Shown here piece after piece: positions 9,100 to 17,357 of a stretch of DNA of 64,000 bases. Positions within the stretch are counted from its first letter, which is position 1, and every line of letters starts with the position of its first letter. The stretch is from Nonomuraea glycinis (GTDB lineage: Bacteria; Actinomycetota; Actinomycetes; Streptosporangiales; Streptosporangiaceae), in NCBI RefSeq assembly GCF_014646515.1, contig NZ_BMNK01000013.1, positions 124,001-188,000 of the forward strand. The letters are read 5' to 3'. Both the position numbers and the translations under genes were made by a program. Below the pieces are notes generated by a model, which worked only from the letters and a program-made list of their open reading frames with translations, searched no databases and was not told the DNA's origin.

Positions 9100-9653
9100 G
9101 AATTTTCACCGCTCTAGGCATGGCTGTGCTGCTGGTTGGCTGTACAAGTACCCAGAAACCTCCCGTTGACAGGACACCACTGCCGGCAGTCGCCGCGCCG
9201 CCCTACATGTGCGACCACATTCCGCTGCGTGCTGTGGAGTTGATGACGGGCGTGCGTCAACCGATCGCTCGCGGAGATTTCGACCTCAGCTTCGGCGATG
9301 GGGTGGGCGTGGGCGGATGTGCCATCTATCAGCCGACGGGCAGGAAGAAGAAGCTGATCGATGTCGACCTGACTCCGGAAGGCGGAGAAGAGTGGGTCAA
9401 GGCCCAGATCAAAGCCGGAGACAAGCCGCTGCCCGAGATCGTCCCCGGCGGGATCGGCTTCTACACACAAGGCGGAACGGTTGAGAAGAACCAGGCCGGT
9501 GCGGTGCTGGTGAGAGGAGAGGCCCAACTGTTCGTCGGAATGTCGAAGGGCGTCGAAGGGCGGGACAGCGCGGCCGATGTGATCGCGTTGATGAAGTTGA
9601 TCGCGCCCAAGCTGATGACTGACGCGACTGCCCCTCGTACTGCGAAGGACTGA
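9096..9653 (+). CDS. Lipoprotein of the WXG100 operon
   Basis: This 185-residue protein starts at a GTG overlapping the previous TGA (GTGA), which implies translational coupling. It has a short signal peptide with lipobox LLVGC, so it should be anchored outside the membrane. The mature part has two conserved-looking cysteines (YMCDHIP, GGCAIYQ) and a layout common in small actinobacterial DUF3558-like lipoproteins; that resemblance is loose. Its position between the large helical protein and the WXG100-like protein suggests a role in the same export or cell-surface process. Confidence 0.75.
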   Translation: MRIFTALGMAVLLVGCTSTQKPPVDRTPLPAVAAPPYMCDHIPLRAVELMTGVRQPIARGDFDLSFGDGVGVGGCAIYQPTGRKKKLIDVDLTPEGGEEWVKAQIKAGDKPLPEIVPGGIGFYTQGGTVEKNQAGAVLVRGEAQLFVGMSKGVEGRDSAADVIALMKLIAPKLMTDATAPRTAKD

Positions 9654-9655
9654 CC

Positions 9656-9958
9656 ATGGCGGCGCTGGTGTCCAATCCACTGCACGAGGCTCTGCGCAAC
9701 GCCCTGCGCGTGGTCGAGCCGATGATCGGGGAGATCGACAGCGACATCGAGACGCCCTACCGGCAGTTCCAGAGCGGAACCGTGTGGACCGGGCCGACGG
9801 CGAAGCTGTTCGGGGACCAGTTCGCCCAGCTCCGGTCCCGTGTGCGAGCCTCGGAGGAGAGGATCGTGGGTGAGTTGCGGGCGGAGCTGGGTCGTACGCC
9901 GATCGAGGTGACGGAGGAGGAGGCGGCGCAGATCAAGAGGAGGTACGGGCTGCCCTGA
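9656..9958 (+). CDS. WXG100/ESAT-6-like small protein
   Basis: A 100-residue helical protein 2 nt after the lipoprotein gene. It has the central turn WTGPTA between two long amphipathic helices, as in WXG100 proteins exported by type VII (ESX) systems. The C-terminus (EEAAQIKRRYGLP) is charged. No EccC ATPase or other ESX core gene is present in the window, so any secretion machine must be encoded elsewhere. Confidence 0.75.
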   Translation: MAALVSNPLHEALRNALRVVEPMIGEIDSDIETPYRQFQSGTVWTGPTAKLFGDQFAQLRSRVRASEERIVGELRAELGRTPIEVTEEEAAQIKRRYGLP

Positions 9959-9990
9959 AGGGATCGGCACGTTCCGAGAACCGAATACCT

Positions 9991-10133
9991 TGATCTACGG
10001 CGCCGGCGACGTGCGGGTGGAGAACGGCGGGCTCGTCAGGACCGTCTTCATTGTCCAGGGCTGCGACAGCGGCACCTTCAGCTCCGACTGCGGCCCCTGG
10101 AGCATCGCCACCTCCGTGAAGGTCCCCTACTGA
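9991..10133 (+). pseudogene. Chimeric gene scar: 5' end of alcohol dehydrogenase joined to 3' end of LGFP gene
   Basis: Bases 9991-10026 are identical to 11347-11382, the start of the zinc alcohol dehydrogenase gene. They run directly into 10026-10133, which matches the last 108 bp of the LGFP gene (6751-6858) with about five differences and ends at the same stop codon. Both fragments keep their original reading frame across the joint, so a continuous ORF of about 46 codons exists from a TTG at 9990, without an evident ribosome site. The joint falls at shared bases ACG. This is most simply a deletion or template-switch scar. Confidence 0.85.
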
Positions 10134-10158
10134 TCGACGGGGTCCTCGTGGGGAACGC

Positions 10159-11049
10159 TCACGCTGTGGGCAGGACGTTCAGCCGGTGCAGCAGTTCACG
10201 CGCGAGGGTGGCGCGCTTCGCGGCGTCGCCGTCCTTGGCGATGTCCATGTTCAGCGCGAACGTGTACACGCGTCCGCCGCGTTCGACCCACCCGGTCCAC
10301 CAGCCCGTGCCGGGATCGGGGGCATTCTGCCAGCCTGACTTGGCGTACAGCGCGTACCCGTTCTTCTCCTCCTGCTTGATCAGGTCGTGGACGGTGCGCT
10401 GGTGCGTGCGAGAGGCGGGCAGGCGCAGGGCGGCCAGCCGCTCCATGAACCGGGTCTGCTCCACCGCCGAGATCTTCAGCGGGCCGTCCAACCAGAACCG
10501 GTCCACCACCGTCCCGGTCTGCCGGTTGCCGTAGCCCAGCCGGTGCAGCCACTGCCGTTCGCGCTGGAGGCCGATGCGGCGGGCGATCACCTGGAACGCC
10601 GCCGCGTTGGAGACGCGAACGGCCTCGCGCATGCTCATGTCCTTCTCCCACTCGGGGAACGGCTGCGGCGTGCCGTCCCAGGGGATCACCTCGTCGGGGC
10701 TCTTGACCACACCGGTCTGCAGAGCGACCAGCGCGTGCGGGACCTTGAAACTGGAGGCGGGCACCATCGGCTTCTCGGCGCGCCGGCGGTCCACCACGGT
10801 CACCTTCTTGGACGATACGTCCAGCAACGCGAACGTGCCCCGAACCTTCGCCGCGTCGAACACCGCGCGCAGATCATCGCGTACAACGGTACCCGGCTTG
10901 ACCTCATAGGCCGTCGCGACCATGGCGCCGCCGCGCGGGGCGCTCGCGTGGGCAGTGGCACTGTACGCGGGGATGCCGCCGAGAGTGAGCGAGGCGAGCA
11001 CGGCGGCGCCGAGCCAGGGGCGTAGGACCTGCGGAATCGTCTTCTTCAT
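10159..11049 (-). CDS. Class D beta-lactamase-like / penicillin-recognising transpeptidase-fold protein
   Basis: A 296-residue exported serine beta-lactamase-fold protein. After a signal peptide (to about residue 35) come the active-site SxxK in PASSFK (Ser99, Lys102), SNA in the position of the class D SxV motif, the YGN motif in GYGNRQTG, WLDGPLKIS as in OXA enzymes, and KSG in place of KTG before W. These order and fit class D (OXA) enzymes better than class A. Substitutions at SxV leave activity against beta-lactams uncertain; it could be a sensor or low-activity enzyme. It stands alone, divergent from the alcohol dehydrogenase. Confidence 0.85.
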   Translation of the reverse strand: MKKTIPQVLRPWLGAAVLASLTLGGIPAYSATAHASAPRGGAMVATAYEVKPGTVVRDDLRAVFDAAKVRGTFALLDVSSKKVTVVDRRRAEKPMVPASSFKVPHALVALQTGVVKSPDEVIPWDGTPQPFPEWEKDMSMREAVRVSNAAAFQVIARRIGLQRERQWLHRLGYGNRQTGTVVDRFWLDGPLKISAVEQTRFMERLAALRLPASRTHQRTVHDLIKQEEKNGYALYAKSGWQNAPDPGTGWWTGWVERGGRVYTFALNMDIAKDGDAAKRATLARELLHRLNVLPTA

Positions 11050-11333
11050 GCGTAGAGATCATCACAGGACATCGTTCCTGTCCAATATTGCTATTTATGG
11101 AAGACCAATATCTAAATCCATATCATCGCAGTTCAGAGCGCTTGTCCGGGGGGCCAAGGCGCTGAGGGTCGCGTCGGCGAGTGAGCGGGCGATCAACGTG
11201 CGGCGCCTTCGGGTCGGACTGCTCTGGCGAGGTAAATCTACCGATAACGGACCACAACCCGGCATATCGGTCACCCAGCCTCGACCGGCCGCGGGTAGGC
11301 AAACGACCACTACCTGAAGGACGGAAGGCACTC

Positions 11334-12368
11334 ATGCAAGCAACCCTGATCTACGGCGCCGGCGACGTGCGGGTGGAGAACGTGCCCGACCCGGTCCTGC
11401 GCGAACCCACCGACGCCTTGGTCCGCGTGCTGCGCTCGTGCATCTGCGGCAGCGACCTGTGGCCGTACAAGTCGAGGCCGGCCACCGAGGAGGGCGAGCG
11501 CATCGGGCACGAGTTTCTCGGGGTCGTGGAGGACCTCGGCGCGGAAGTGTCCGGACTGCGGCGCGGTGACGTCGTGCTGGCGCCGTTCGTCTGGTCGGAC
11601 AACACCTGCGACTTCTGCCGCGAGGGCCTGCAGACCTCCTGCCGGCACGGCGGCCTGTGGGCGGCCGACGGCGTGGACGGCGGCCAGGGTGAGGCCGTAC
11701 GCGTCCCGCAGGCCCAGGGCACGCTGGTCAAGCTGCCCGTCGGCGAGGACTCCGAGCTGCTGCCGTCCCTGCTCACCCTGTCCGACGTGTTCTGCACCGG
11801 CCACCACTGCGCCGTGACCGCCGGGGTCGACCAGGGCGTGTCGGTGACGGTGATCGGCGACGGCGCGGTGGGCCTGTCGGCGGTCCTGGCCGCCAGGCGG
11901 CTGGGCGCCGAGCGGATCATCCTCCTGGGCCGGCACGGGCAGCGTACCGAGCTGGGCCGCCACTTCGGCGCCACGGACATCGTCGCCGAGCGCGGCGAGG
12001 AGGCCATCGAGCATGTACGGGAGCTGACCGGCGGCGACGGCACCCGTACCGTGCTGGAATGCGTCGGCACCAGGCAGGCGATCGAGACGGCGTTCGCCGT
12101 GGCCCGCGACGGCGGCACGATCAGCCGGGTCGGTGTTCCCCAGTACGAGGAGACGCCGATGGGCTTCGCCGAGTTCTTCCGCAACCTCACCCTCACCGGC
12201 GGCGTCGCCCCGGCCCGCGCCTACATCGAGGAGCTGCTGCCCGAGGTCCTGGACGGCACCCTGGACCCCGGCCGCATGTTCGACTGCACCATCAGCCTGG
12301 ACCAGGTGCCCGACGGCTACCGCGCGATGAACGACCGCGCCGCCCTGAAGGTCCTCATCCAGCCCTGA
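11334..12368 (+). CDS. Zinc-dependent alcohol dehydrogenase family protein
   Basis: This 344-residue medium-chain dehydrogenase has the catalytic zinc ligands Cys in ICGSDLW and the GHEFLG motif, a structural-zinc-like cluster (CDFCREGLQTSC, one Cys fewer than usual), and the Rossmann motif VIGDGAVGLSAVLAARRLGA. It would oxidise alcohols or reduce aldehydes with NAD(P). The ATG at 11334 has GGAAGG upstream. The 284 bp before it, shared with the divergent beta-lactamase gene, are AT-rich around 11080-11130 and probably hold both promoters. The first bases of this gene recur in the scar at 9991. Neighbouring MarR and RidA genes may belong to the same stress response, but that is not shown. Confidence 0.88.
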   Translation: MQATLIYGAGDVRVENVPDPVLREPTDALVRVLRSCICGSDLWPYKSRPATEEGERIGHEFLGVVEDLGAEVSGLRRGDVVLAPFVWSDNTCDFCREGLQTSCRHGGLWAADGVDGGQGEAVRVPQAQGTLVKLPVGEDSELLPSLLTLSDVFCTGHHCAVTAGVDQGVSVTVIGDGAVGLSAVLAARRLGAERIILLGRHGQRTELGRHFGATDIVAERGEEAIEHVRELTGGDGTRTVLECVGTRQAIETAFAVARDGGTISRVGVPQYEETPMGFAEFFRNLTLTGGVAPARAYIEELLPEVLDGTLDPGRMFDCTISLDQVPDGYRAMNDRAALKVLIQP

Positions 12369-12422
12369 CCGCTGCCCGGGAACTCGCCGACACCTGCCCC
12401 CGAACAGGTCATGGCCGGGGAA

Positions 12423-12923
12423 TCAGGTCAGGTCGACAGGCCGTACCCGCAGCTTGGCGGCGATGCGCGCCAGTGCCTGCCGGTCGGCGGCGGTGAGCGG
12501 GTCGAGCACGAACTGCCGCACCGAGCGCACATGGGTGGGCGCGGCGGCGACCACCACCTCGAAGCCGAGGTCGGTGAGGGCCGCGATGGTGTAGCGGCCG
12601 TCATCGGGGTCGGGCGAACGCTCCACCCAGCCCCGCTGCTCGAACCGCTTGACGACGTTGGACAGGCGCGAGAGGGAGCCGTTGGCCAGGTAGGCCAGCT
12701 CGCTCATCCGCAGGCGGCGCTCCGGGGCCTCCGAGATGTGGCTGAGGGTCAGGTACTCGAAGAGGGTCAGTCCCGACTCGTGCTGCAACGGCGACTCCAG
12801 CCGGCCTGGCAGCAGGAGGACCAGGGAGACCAGCCCGGTCCAGGCCTCCTTCTCGTCCGCGGTCAGCCACAGCGTCTCGTCGGGGGGACTCCCGCCGGGG
12901 TCCGGGGTCGCGGTGATGGCCAT
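12423..12923 (-). CDS. MarR family transcriptional regulator
   Basis: A 166-residue winged-helix repressor. The MarR core is clear: dimerisation helices, the recognition region MSELAYLANGSLSRLSNVVKRFEQRGWVERS, and a wing with DPDDGRYTIAALTDLG. It is divergent from a RidA-family gene, with two palindromes in the 92-bp spacer, so it most likely represses itself and that gene in response to a small ligand. Confidence 0.9.
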   Translation of the reverse strand: MAITATPDPGGSPPDETLWLTADEKEAWTGLVSLVLLLPGRLESPLQHESGLTLFEYLTLSHISEAPERRLRMSELAYLANGSLSRLSNVVKRFEQRGWVERSPDPDDGRYTIAALTDLGFEVVVAAAPTHVRSVRQFVLDPLTAADRQALARIAAKLRVRPVDLT

Positions 12924-12948
12924 GAGGCCACCCTACCGAGCACTCATG

Positions 12949-12997
12949 ACTTTACGCGTGAAGTAAAAGCCTGATACGTTCACTTCAAACGTGAAGT
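12949..12997. promoter_or_regulatory. Twin palindromic operators, probably for the MarR protein
   Basis: ACTTTACGCGTGAAGT (12949-12964) and ACTTCAAACGTGAAGT (12982-12997) share the same inverted-repeat outline, ACTT.A....TGAAGT-like, and are 33 bp apart, about three helical turns. They lie between divergent marR and ridA starts. Confidence 0.75.
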
Positions 12998-13015
12998 TAA
13001 TTCGGAGGGATCGCC

Positions 13016-13483
13016 ATGAGCAAGCCGGAGTTCTTCGCCACACCCGGGTACGGCGACACGCAGTTGGCCAACATGCACTACAGCCAGGCCGTTCGAGTCG
13101 GCGACCGCGTCGAGACCTCGGGTCAAGGTGGCTGGGACGATGACTGGAACTTCCCCGACTCCCTCGAAGAGGAGATCGTTCAGGCCTTCGAGAACGTCGA
13201 GCGAACTCTCGCCACGGCCGGCGCCACCTGGCGTGATGTCATCGCCGTGAACTCGTACCACATTCCCGACTCCGCCGACTTCATCGGCGAGGTCCACAAC
13301 GGCGTCATGGTCGAGCAGTTCCGCAAGCGCATGGGCGACCGCTCACCCATCTGGACCGAGATCGGGGTCCCGGCCCTGGGCGCCCCGAAGATGCGCGTCG
13401 AGATCCGCGTCACCGCCATCATCACGAACCACCCTGAATCGGTCGATCCCGCGGCCGGTACCAGCGCCGCCGACCTCGTCTGA
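13016..13483 (+). CDS. RidA family protein (reactive enamine/imine deaminase-like)
   Basis: A 155-residue protein of the RidA/YjgF/UK114 fold: YSQAVRVGDRVETSGQGG at the N-terminus and RVEIRVTAII at the C-terminus. Family members hydrolyse reactive imines and enamines or serve in catabolic pathways. The canonical catalytic Arg would fall in the MRVEIRVTA segment. A strong ribosome site (GGAGG) lies 7 nt before the ATG. It is probably controlled by the divergent MarR regulator. Confidence 0.85.
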   Translation: MSKPEFFATPGYGDTQLANMHYSQAVRVGDRVETSGQGGWDDDWNFPDSLEEEIVQAFENVERTLATAGATWRDVIAVNSYHIPDSADFIGEVHNGVMVEQFRKRMGDRSPIWTEIGVPALGAPKMRVEIRVTAIITNHPESVDPAAGTSAADLV

Positions 13484-13501
13484 GAAGCCGGCGGCAGTCT
13501 C

Positions 13502-15007
13502 CTAATCCTCCTCGGTGAACACCACTTCGCGGCGCTTACGGATCGTCGGCAAAACGGCGACCACCAGGGCTGCCAGGGCCAGGACCAGGAGCACCGCGGA
13601 GATCGGGCGGGTGAGGAAGACCGACGCGTCGCCTCGGGAGATGATGAGGGCCCGGCGCAGGTTCTCCTCCAGCAGGGGGCCGAGGACGAAGCCGAGCAGC
13701 AGGGGCGCCGGCTCGCAGCCGCACTTGATCAGGACGTAGCCCAGGATGCCGAAGAACGCGATCGCGTAGACGTCGTAGGCGTTGAACCCCAGGGAGTACG
13801 TGCCGATCGAGGCGAACAGGACGATCATCGGGAACAGCACCTGGTACGGGATGCGCAGCATGCGCACCCAGAGGCCGATCAGCGGGAGGTTCAGGAGCAC
13901 GAGCAGCACGTTGCCGATCCACATCGACGCGATCAGGCCCCAGAACAGCGCCGGTTCCTCGGTGATCACGTTCGGGCCGGGGGTGATGCCGTGGACGATG
14001 AACGCGCCGATCATCAGGGCCATGACCGGGTGGGCGGGCAGGCCCAGGGTGAGCAGCGGGATGAACGACGTCTGCGCGGCGGCGTTGTTGGCCGACTCGG
14101 GACCGGCCACGCCCTCGATCGCGCCGTGCCCGAACTCCTGCTGCCGCTTGGAGATCCGCTTCTCGACGGCGTAGGAGGTGAACGAGGCCAGCACGTGCCC
14201 ACCGCCGGGCAGGACGCCGAGCGCGGCGCCGAGACCGGTGCCGCGCAGGATCGGGCCGGCGATCCGGCGCCGGTCCTCGCGGGTCGGCCAGAGGTTCTTC
14301 ACCTTGGTGACGATCGCCGTGCGGGTCTGCTCGTTCTCCAGGTTGCGCAGGATCTCGGCCACCCCGAACATGCCGACGGCGACCGACACGAAGTCGATGC
14401 CGCCGTACAGCTCGCGCTGGTCGAACGTGAAGCGCGGCGTGCCGGTGTAGATGTCCTGGCCGACCGTGCCGAGCAGGACGCCGAGGAAGATCATCGCGAG
14501 GGCCTTGAGTGCGGTGCCGCGCGCCAGGGCGATGGACACGATCAGGCCCAGCAGCACCAGCGAGAAATACTCGGCCGCGCCGAACTGCAACGCGACGCGG
14601 GCCAGCGGTGGGGCCGCGACGGCCAGCACGACGGTGGACACCGTGCCCGCGATGAAGGACCCGATCGCGGCGGTGGCCAGCGCCGCGCCGGCCCGGCCCT
14701 GCCTGGCCATCTCGTGCCCGTCCAGCGCGGTGACCGCCGCCGACGACTCGCCGGGCAGGTTGATCAGGATGGCGGTCGTCGAGCCGCCGTACTGCGCGCC
14801 GTAGTAGATGCCGGCCAGCATGATCAACGCCGTCACCGGCTCGAAGTTGAACGTGATCGGCAGCAGCATCGCCACCGTCGCCGTCGGCCCGATGCCGGGC
14901 AGCACGCCGACCGCCGTGCCGAGCAGCACGCCTACGAAGCAGTAGAGGACGTTCTGGATGAGGAGGGCGGTGGAGAAGCCCAGCGCTAAGTTGTCGAGAA
15001 GTTCCAT
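13502..15007 (-). CDS. tctA: Tripartite tricarboxylate transporter large permease, TctA family
   Basis: A 501-residue, roughly 12-helix permease and the main transport subunit of a secondary, binding-protein-dependent carboxylate transporter. The conserved TctA signature GVLPGIGPTATVAMLLPITF and the loop GSTTAILINLPGESSAAVTALDG are present. It is the last gene of the tctC-tctB-tctA operon, 20 bp after tctB. It imports a carboxylate across the cytoplasmic membrane; the substrate cannot be read from sequence. Confidence 0.93.
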   Translation of the reverse strand: MELLDNLALGFSTALLIQNVLYCFVGVLLGTAVGVLPGIGPTATVAMLLPITFNFEPVTALIMLAGIYYGAQYGGSTTAILINLPGESSAAVTALDGHEMARQGRAGAALATAAIGSFIAGTVSTVVLAVAAPPLARVALQFGAAEYFSLVLLGLIVSIALARGTALKALAMIFLGVLLGTVGQDIYTGTPRFTFDQRELYGGIDFVSVAVGMFGVAEILRNLENEQTRTAIVTKVKNLWPTREDRRRIAGPILRGTGLGAALGVLPGGGHVLASFTSYAVEKRISKRQQEFGHGAIEGVAGPESANNAAAQTSFIPLLTLGLPAHPVMALMIGAFIVHGITPGPNVITEEPALFWGLIASMWIGNVLLVLLNLPLIGLWVRMLRIPYQVLFPMIVLFASIGTYSLGFNAYDVYAIAFFGILGYVLIKCGCEPAPLLLGFVLGPLLEENLRRALIISRGDASVFLTRPISAVLLVLALAALVVAVLPTIRKRREVVFTEED

Positions 15008-15027
15008 GCCTCAATCCGGATGCCGTG

Positions 15028-15489
15028 TCAGAACCCCAGCCAAGGGCCCCATAGCGGGATCCGCAGCTGAAGTCCGACGACGAAGATGAGCGTGGCGGCC
15101 AGGGTCAGCCCGGCGGCCACGGCCACGGCCATGAGCGGGCGTACGCGGGTGCTGGCCAGCGTGGTCAGCAGGGCGGTCACCGCCGACGTCGGCACGAATC
15201 CGAGGCCCCGTACGGTGAATCCGAAGAACATCACCGCGAGCACGATGACTGCGATCGCCCGCCAGGGGACCGGCCCGAACTCGGCCACCTCGCCGGCGAT
15301 CAGTCCCTTGACGACGATCGCCAGGCCCAGGGCGGCCACCAGCGCGCCGACCAGCACCGGGAAGGCGCCGGGGCCCATCCGCAGCGGGGTGCCCAGCTCG
15401 TAGCCGAGCGCCCCCACCACGAACGCGCCACCGATCAGGATGAACATTCCCCCGGCGAGGACGTCCGGGAAGGACCGGCGGCGTTCCAC
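15028..15489 (-). CDS. tctB: Tripartite tricarboxylate transporter small permease, TctB family
   Basis: A 153-residue protein with four hydrophobic helices, the size and pattern of the small TctB membrane subunit. It starts at a GTG one base after the tctC stop codon, so the two are tightly coupled, and it precedes tctA. Its role is to complete the permease complex with TctA. Confidence 0.88.
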   Translation of the reverse strand: MERRRSFPDVLAGGMFILIGGAFVVGALGYELGTPLRMGPGAFPVLVGALVAALGLAIVVKGLIAGEVAEFGPVPWRAIAVIVLAVMFFGFTVRGLGFVPTSAVTALLTTLASTRVRPLMAVAVAAGLTLAATLIFVVGLQLRIPLWGPWLGF

Positions 15490-15490
15490 C

Positions 15491-16516
15491 TCAGGAGGCC
15501 TTCACACCGGCGTCGGCGATGACCTTCGCCCAGACGCCGAGCTGCTCTTCGAGCTTGGTCCGGTGCGCCTGCGGGGTCGCGTCCCCGGCCGGGACCGGCG
15601 CGGTGCCGAGCTTGGCCATCTGGTCGACGACCTTCTGGTCGGCCAGCGCCACCTTCAGCGCCTCGGACAGCTTCTGGACGATGTCCTGCGGCGTGCCGGT
15701 GGGCACGTAGAGGCCGTGCCACACGCTGACCTCCAGCTTGGGCAGCCCCGCCTCGGCCGTGGTGGGCACGTCGGGCAGGCTCTTCACCCGCTCCGGCGTG
15801 GTGACCGCGTACGCCTTCACCTCGCCCGCGGAGATCTGGCCGCTGGTGTTGGTCGTCTGGTCGCACATGAAGTCGACCTGGCCGCCGACGAGGTCGGTCA
15901 GCGCGGGGCCGGTGCCTTCGTACGGGACCTCCTGCACCTTGACGCCGGCGGCGGTCTGGAACAGCAGGCCGCACAGGTGGGACGCGGCGCCGATGCCGGC
16001 GTTGGCCAGGGTGACCTTGTCGGCGTTCGCCTTCACGTGGGTCACGAGGTCCTGGAGCGTCGCGGGGGCGAAGTCCTTGCGGGCGACGACCGTCATCGGC
16101 ACCTCGGTGACGAGCCCGACCGTCTGGAAGTCCTCGAGCGGCTTGAAGCCCAGGTTCTGGTAGAGGGCGGGCGCCGTGGACATGCCGATGTGGTGCATGA
16201 GCACGGTGTAGCCGTCGGGCTCGGCCCGCGCGACCTCGCCGGCGCCGACCGTGCCGCCCGCGCCCTCGACGTTCTGTACGACGATCTTGGCGCCGAGTTT
16301 GGCGGCCATCGGCTCGGCGATCATGCGGGTGACGGTGTCCGTCGGGCCGCCCGCGCTGAACGGCACCACGATCGTGATGCTCTGGTCCGGGAAGCCACCA
16401 CCGCTGGGACCGCCCGCGCCGGTGCCTCCGTTTCCGGCGCAGGCGGCGACGAGCGAGACCACGCCGATCGCGGTGAACATCCGAACGGTGGTTCCGTACC
16501 TGCTGGCCGTTCTCAT
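15491..16516 (-). CDS. tctC: Tripartite tricarboxylate transporter substrate-binding lipoprotein, TctC (Bug) family
   Basis: This 341-residue extracellular binding protein delivers the carboxylate to TctAB. The start at 16516 has a strong GAGGAGG site and gives a signal peptide with lipobox SLVAAC. Bug-family hallmarks include ITIVVPFSAGGPTDTVTRMIAE, VVQNVEGAGGTVGAGEVARAEPDGYT and the aspartate-binding loop near the C-terminal domain. It heads the operon and is divergent from the two-component genes, whose likely binding repeats lie between them. Confidence 0.93.
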   Translation of the reverse strand: MRTASRYGTTVRMFTAIGVVSLVAACAGNGGTGAGGPSGGGFPDQSITIVVPFSAGGPTDTVTRMIAEPMAAKLGAKIVVQNVEGAGGTVGAGEVARAEPDGYTVLMHHIGMSTAPALYQNLGFKPLEDFQTVGLVTEVPMTVVARKDFAPATLQDLVTHVKANADKVTLANAGIGAASHLCGLLFQTAAGVKVQEVPYEGTGPALTDLVGGQVDFMCDQTTNTSGQISAGEVKAYAVTTPERVKSLPDVPTTAEAGLPKLEVSVWHGLYVPTGTPQDIVQKLSEALKVALADQKVVDQMAKLGTAPVPAGDATPQAHRTKLEEQLGVWAKVIADAGVKAS

Positions 16517-16573
16517 CTCGCAGCCTCCTCGTGTGTGCGCGGCCTCAGTCTGGGCTGGCAGGGGCGCGGATAG

Positions 16574-16623
16574 TGTCAGAGGAATCCCAAGGAATGCGCC
16601 GAATGTCAGAGAAATCCCAAGAA
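16574..16623. promoter_or_regulatory. Direct repeats, likely binding sites of the TctD-like regulator
   Basis: Two 20-bp copies, TGTCAGAGGAATCCCAAGGA (16574-16593) and TGTCAGAGAAATCCCAAGAA (16604-16623), differ at three positions and are spaced 30 bp apart, on one face of the helix. They lie between tctC and the response regulator, as expected for an OmpR-type activator of both. Confidence 0.75.
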
Positions 16624-16667
16624 CTGTGGGGCTGACACGAGCGCCGAGTCCGGCCGTACAATCCGGT

Positions 16668-17351
16668 ATGCGGATCACCATCATCGAAGATGACGACCGC
16701 GTGGCGCGGGGTCTGGTGAGCGTGCTGATCCAGGCGGGCTTCGAGGTCCACCGGCTCGCCACCGCCGCGGAGGCCATGCGGGCCGACCCGTCCGACGTGG
16801 TCCTCGTCGACCTGGGCCTGCCCGACGGCGACGGCCTCGACGTGATCCGCAAGCTGCGGGACCGCCCGGAGACCGCCGTCATCGCCGTGACCGCGCGCTC
16901 GGAGGAGCACGAACGGGTCCGCGGCCTGCGCGCCGGCGCCGACGACTACATCGTGAAACCGTTCGGCATCCCCGAGTTGCTGGCCCGGATCGACGCCGTC
17001 CTGCGGCGCACCCGGGCGGCTCGCGCCCTGAGCCACCCGGACGAGCCGCTCGTCCTCGGCCCGATGCGCATCTGCGTCGGCACCCGCGAGGTCACTGTCG
17101 ACGCCACCCCCGTGACGCTGACCCGCAAGGAGTTCGAGCTGCTCCTGCTGCTCGCCCGGCGAGCGCCGAACGTCGTCAGCCGCGACGTCATCCTCGACCA
17201 GATCTGGGGCGCGACCTGGGAGTCCTCAAGCCGCACCCTGGACACCCACATCGCGGCGTTACGCAACAAGATCGGACCGGCCGTGCCCATCCGCACGATC
17301 CACGGGGTCGGCTATCGGCTCCTGGCCGACCGGCCGGAGCTGATCGGCTGA
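16668..17351 (+). CDS. Response regulator, OmpR/PhoB family (TctD-like)
   Basis: A 227-residue regulator. The receiver has the acidic pair IIEDDD, the phospho-acceptor Asp in VVLVDLGLPDGDGLDVI, the Thr of VTAR and Lys of YIVKPFGIPELLARI. The C-terminal winged helix ends in SSRTLDTHIAALRNKIG and IRTIHGVGYRLL. It is 6 bp from the kinase gene and divergent from tctCBA, matching the TctD-TctE layout that induces the transporter when substrate is present. Confidence 0.93.
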   Translation: MRITIIEDDDRVARGLVSVLIQAGFEVHRLATAAEAMRADPSDVVLVDLGLPDGDGLDVIRKLRDRPETAVIAVTARSEEHERVRGLRAGADDYIVKPFGIPELLARIDAVLRRTRAARALSHPDEPLVLGPMRICVGTREVTVDATPVTLTRKEFELLLLLARRAPNVVSRDVILDQIWGATWESSSRTLDTHIAALRNKIGPAVPIRTIHGVGYRLLADRPELIG

Positions 17352-17357
17352 CCCGCC

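Noticed and set aside
12369..12422. A terminator between the convergent alcohol dehydrogenase and MarR genes
   Set aside because: Only a weak ACCTG/CAGGT stem is present, with no T-run; not strong enough to annotate.
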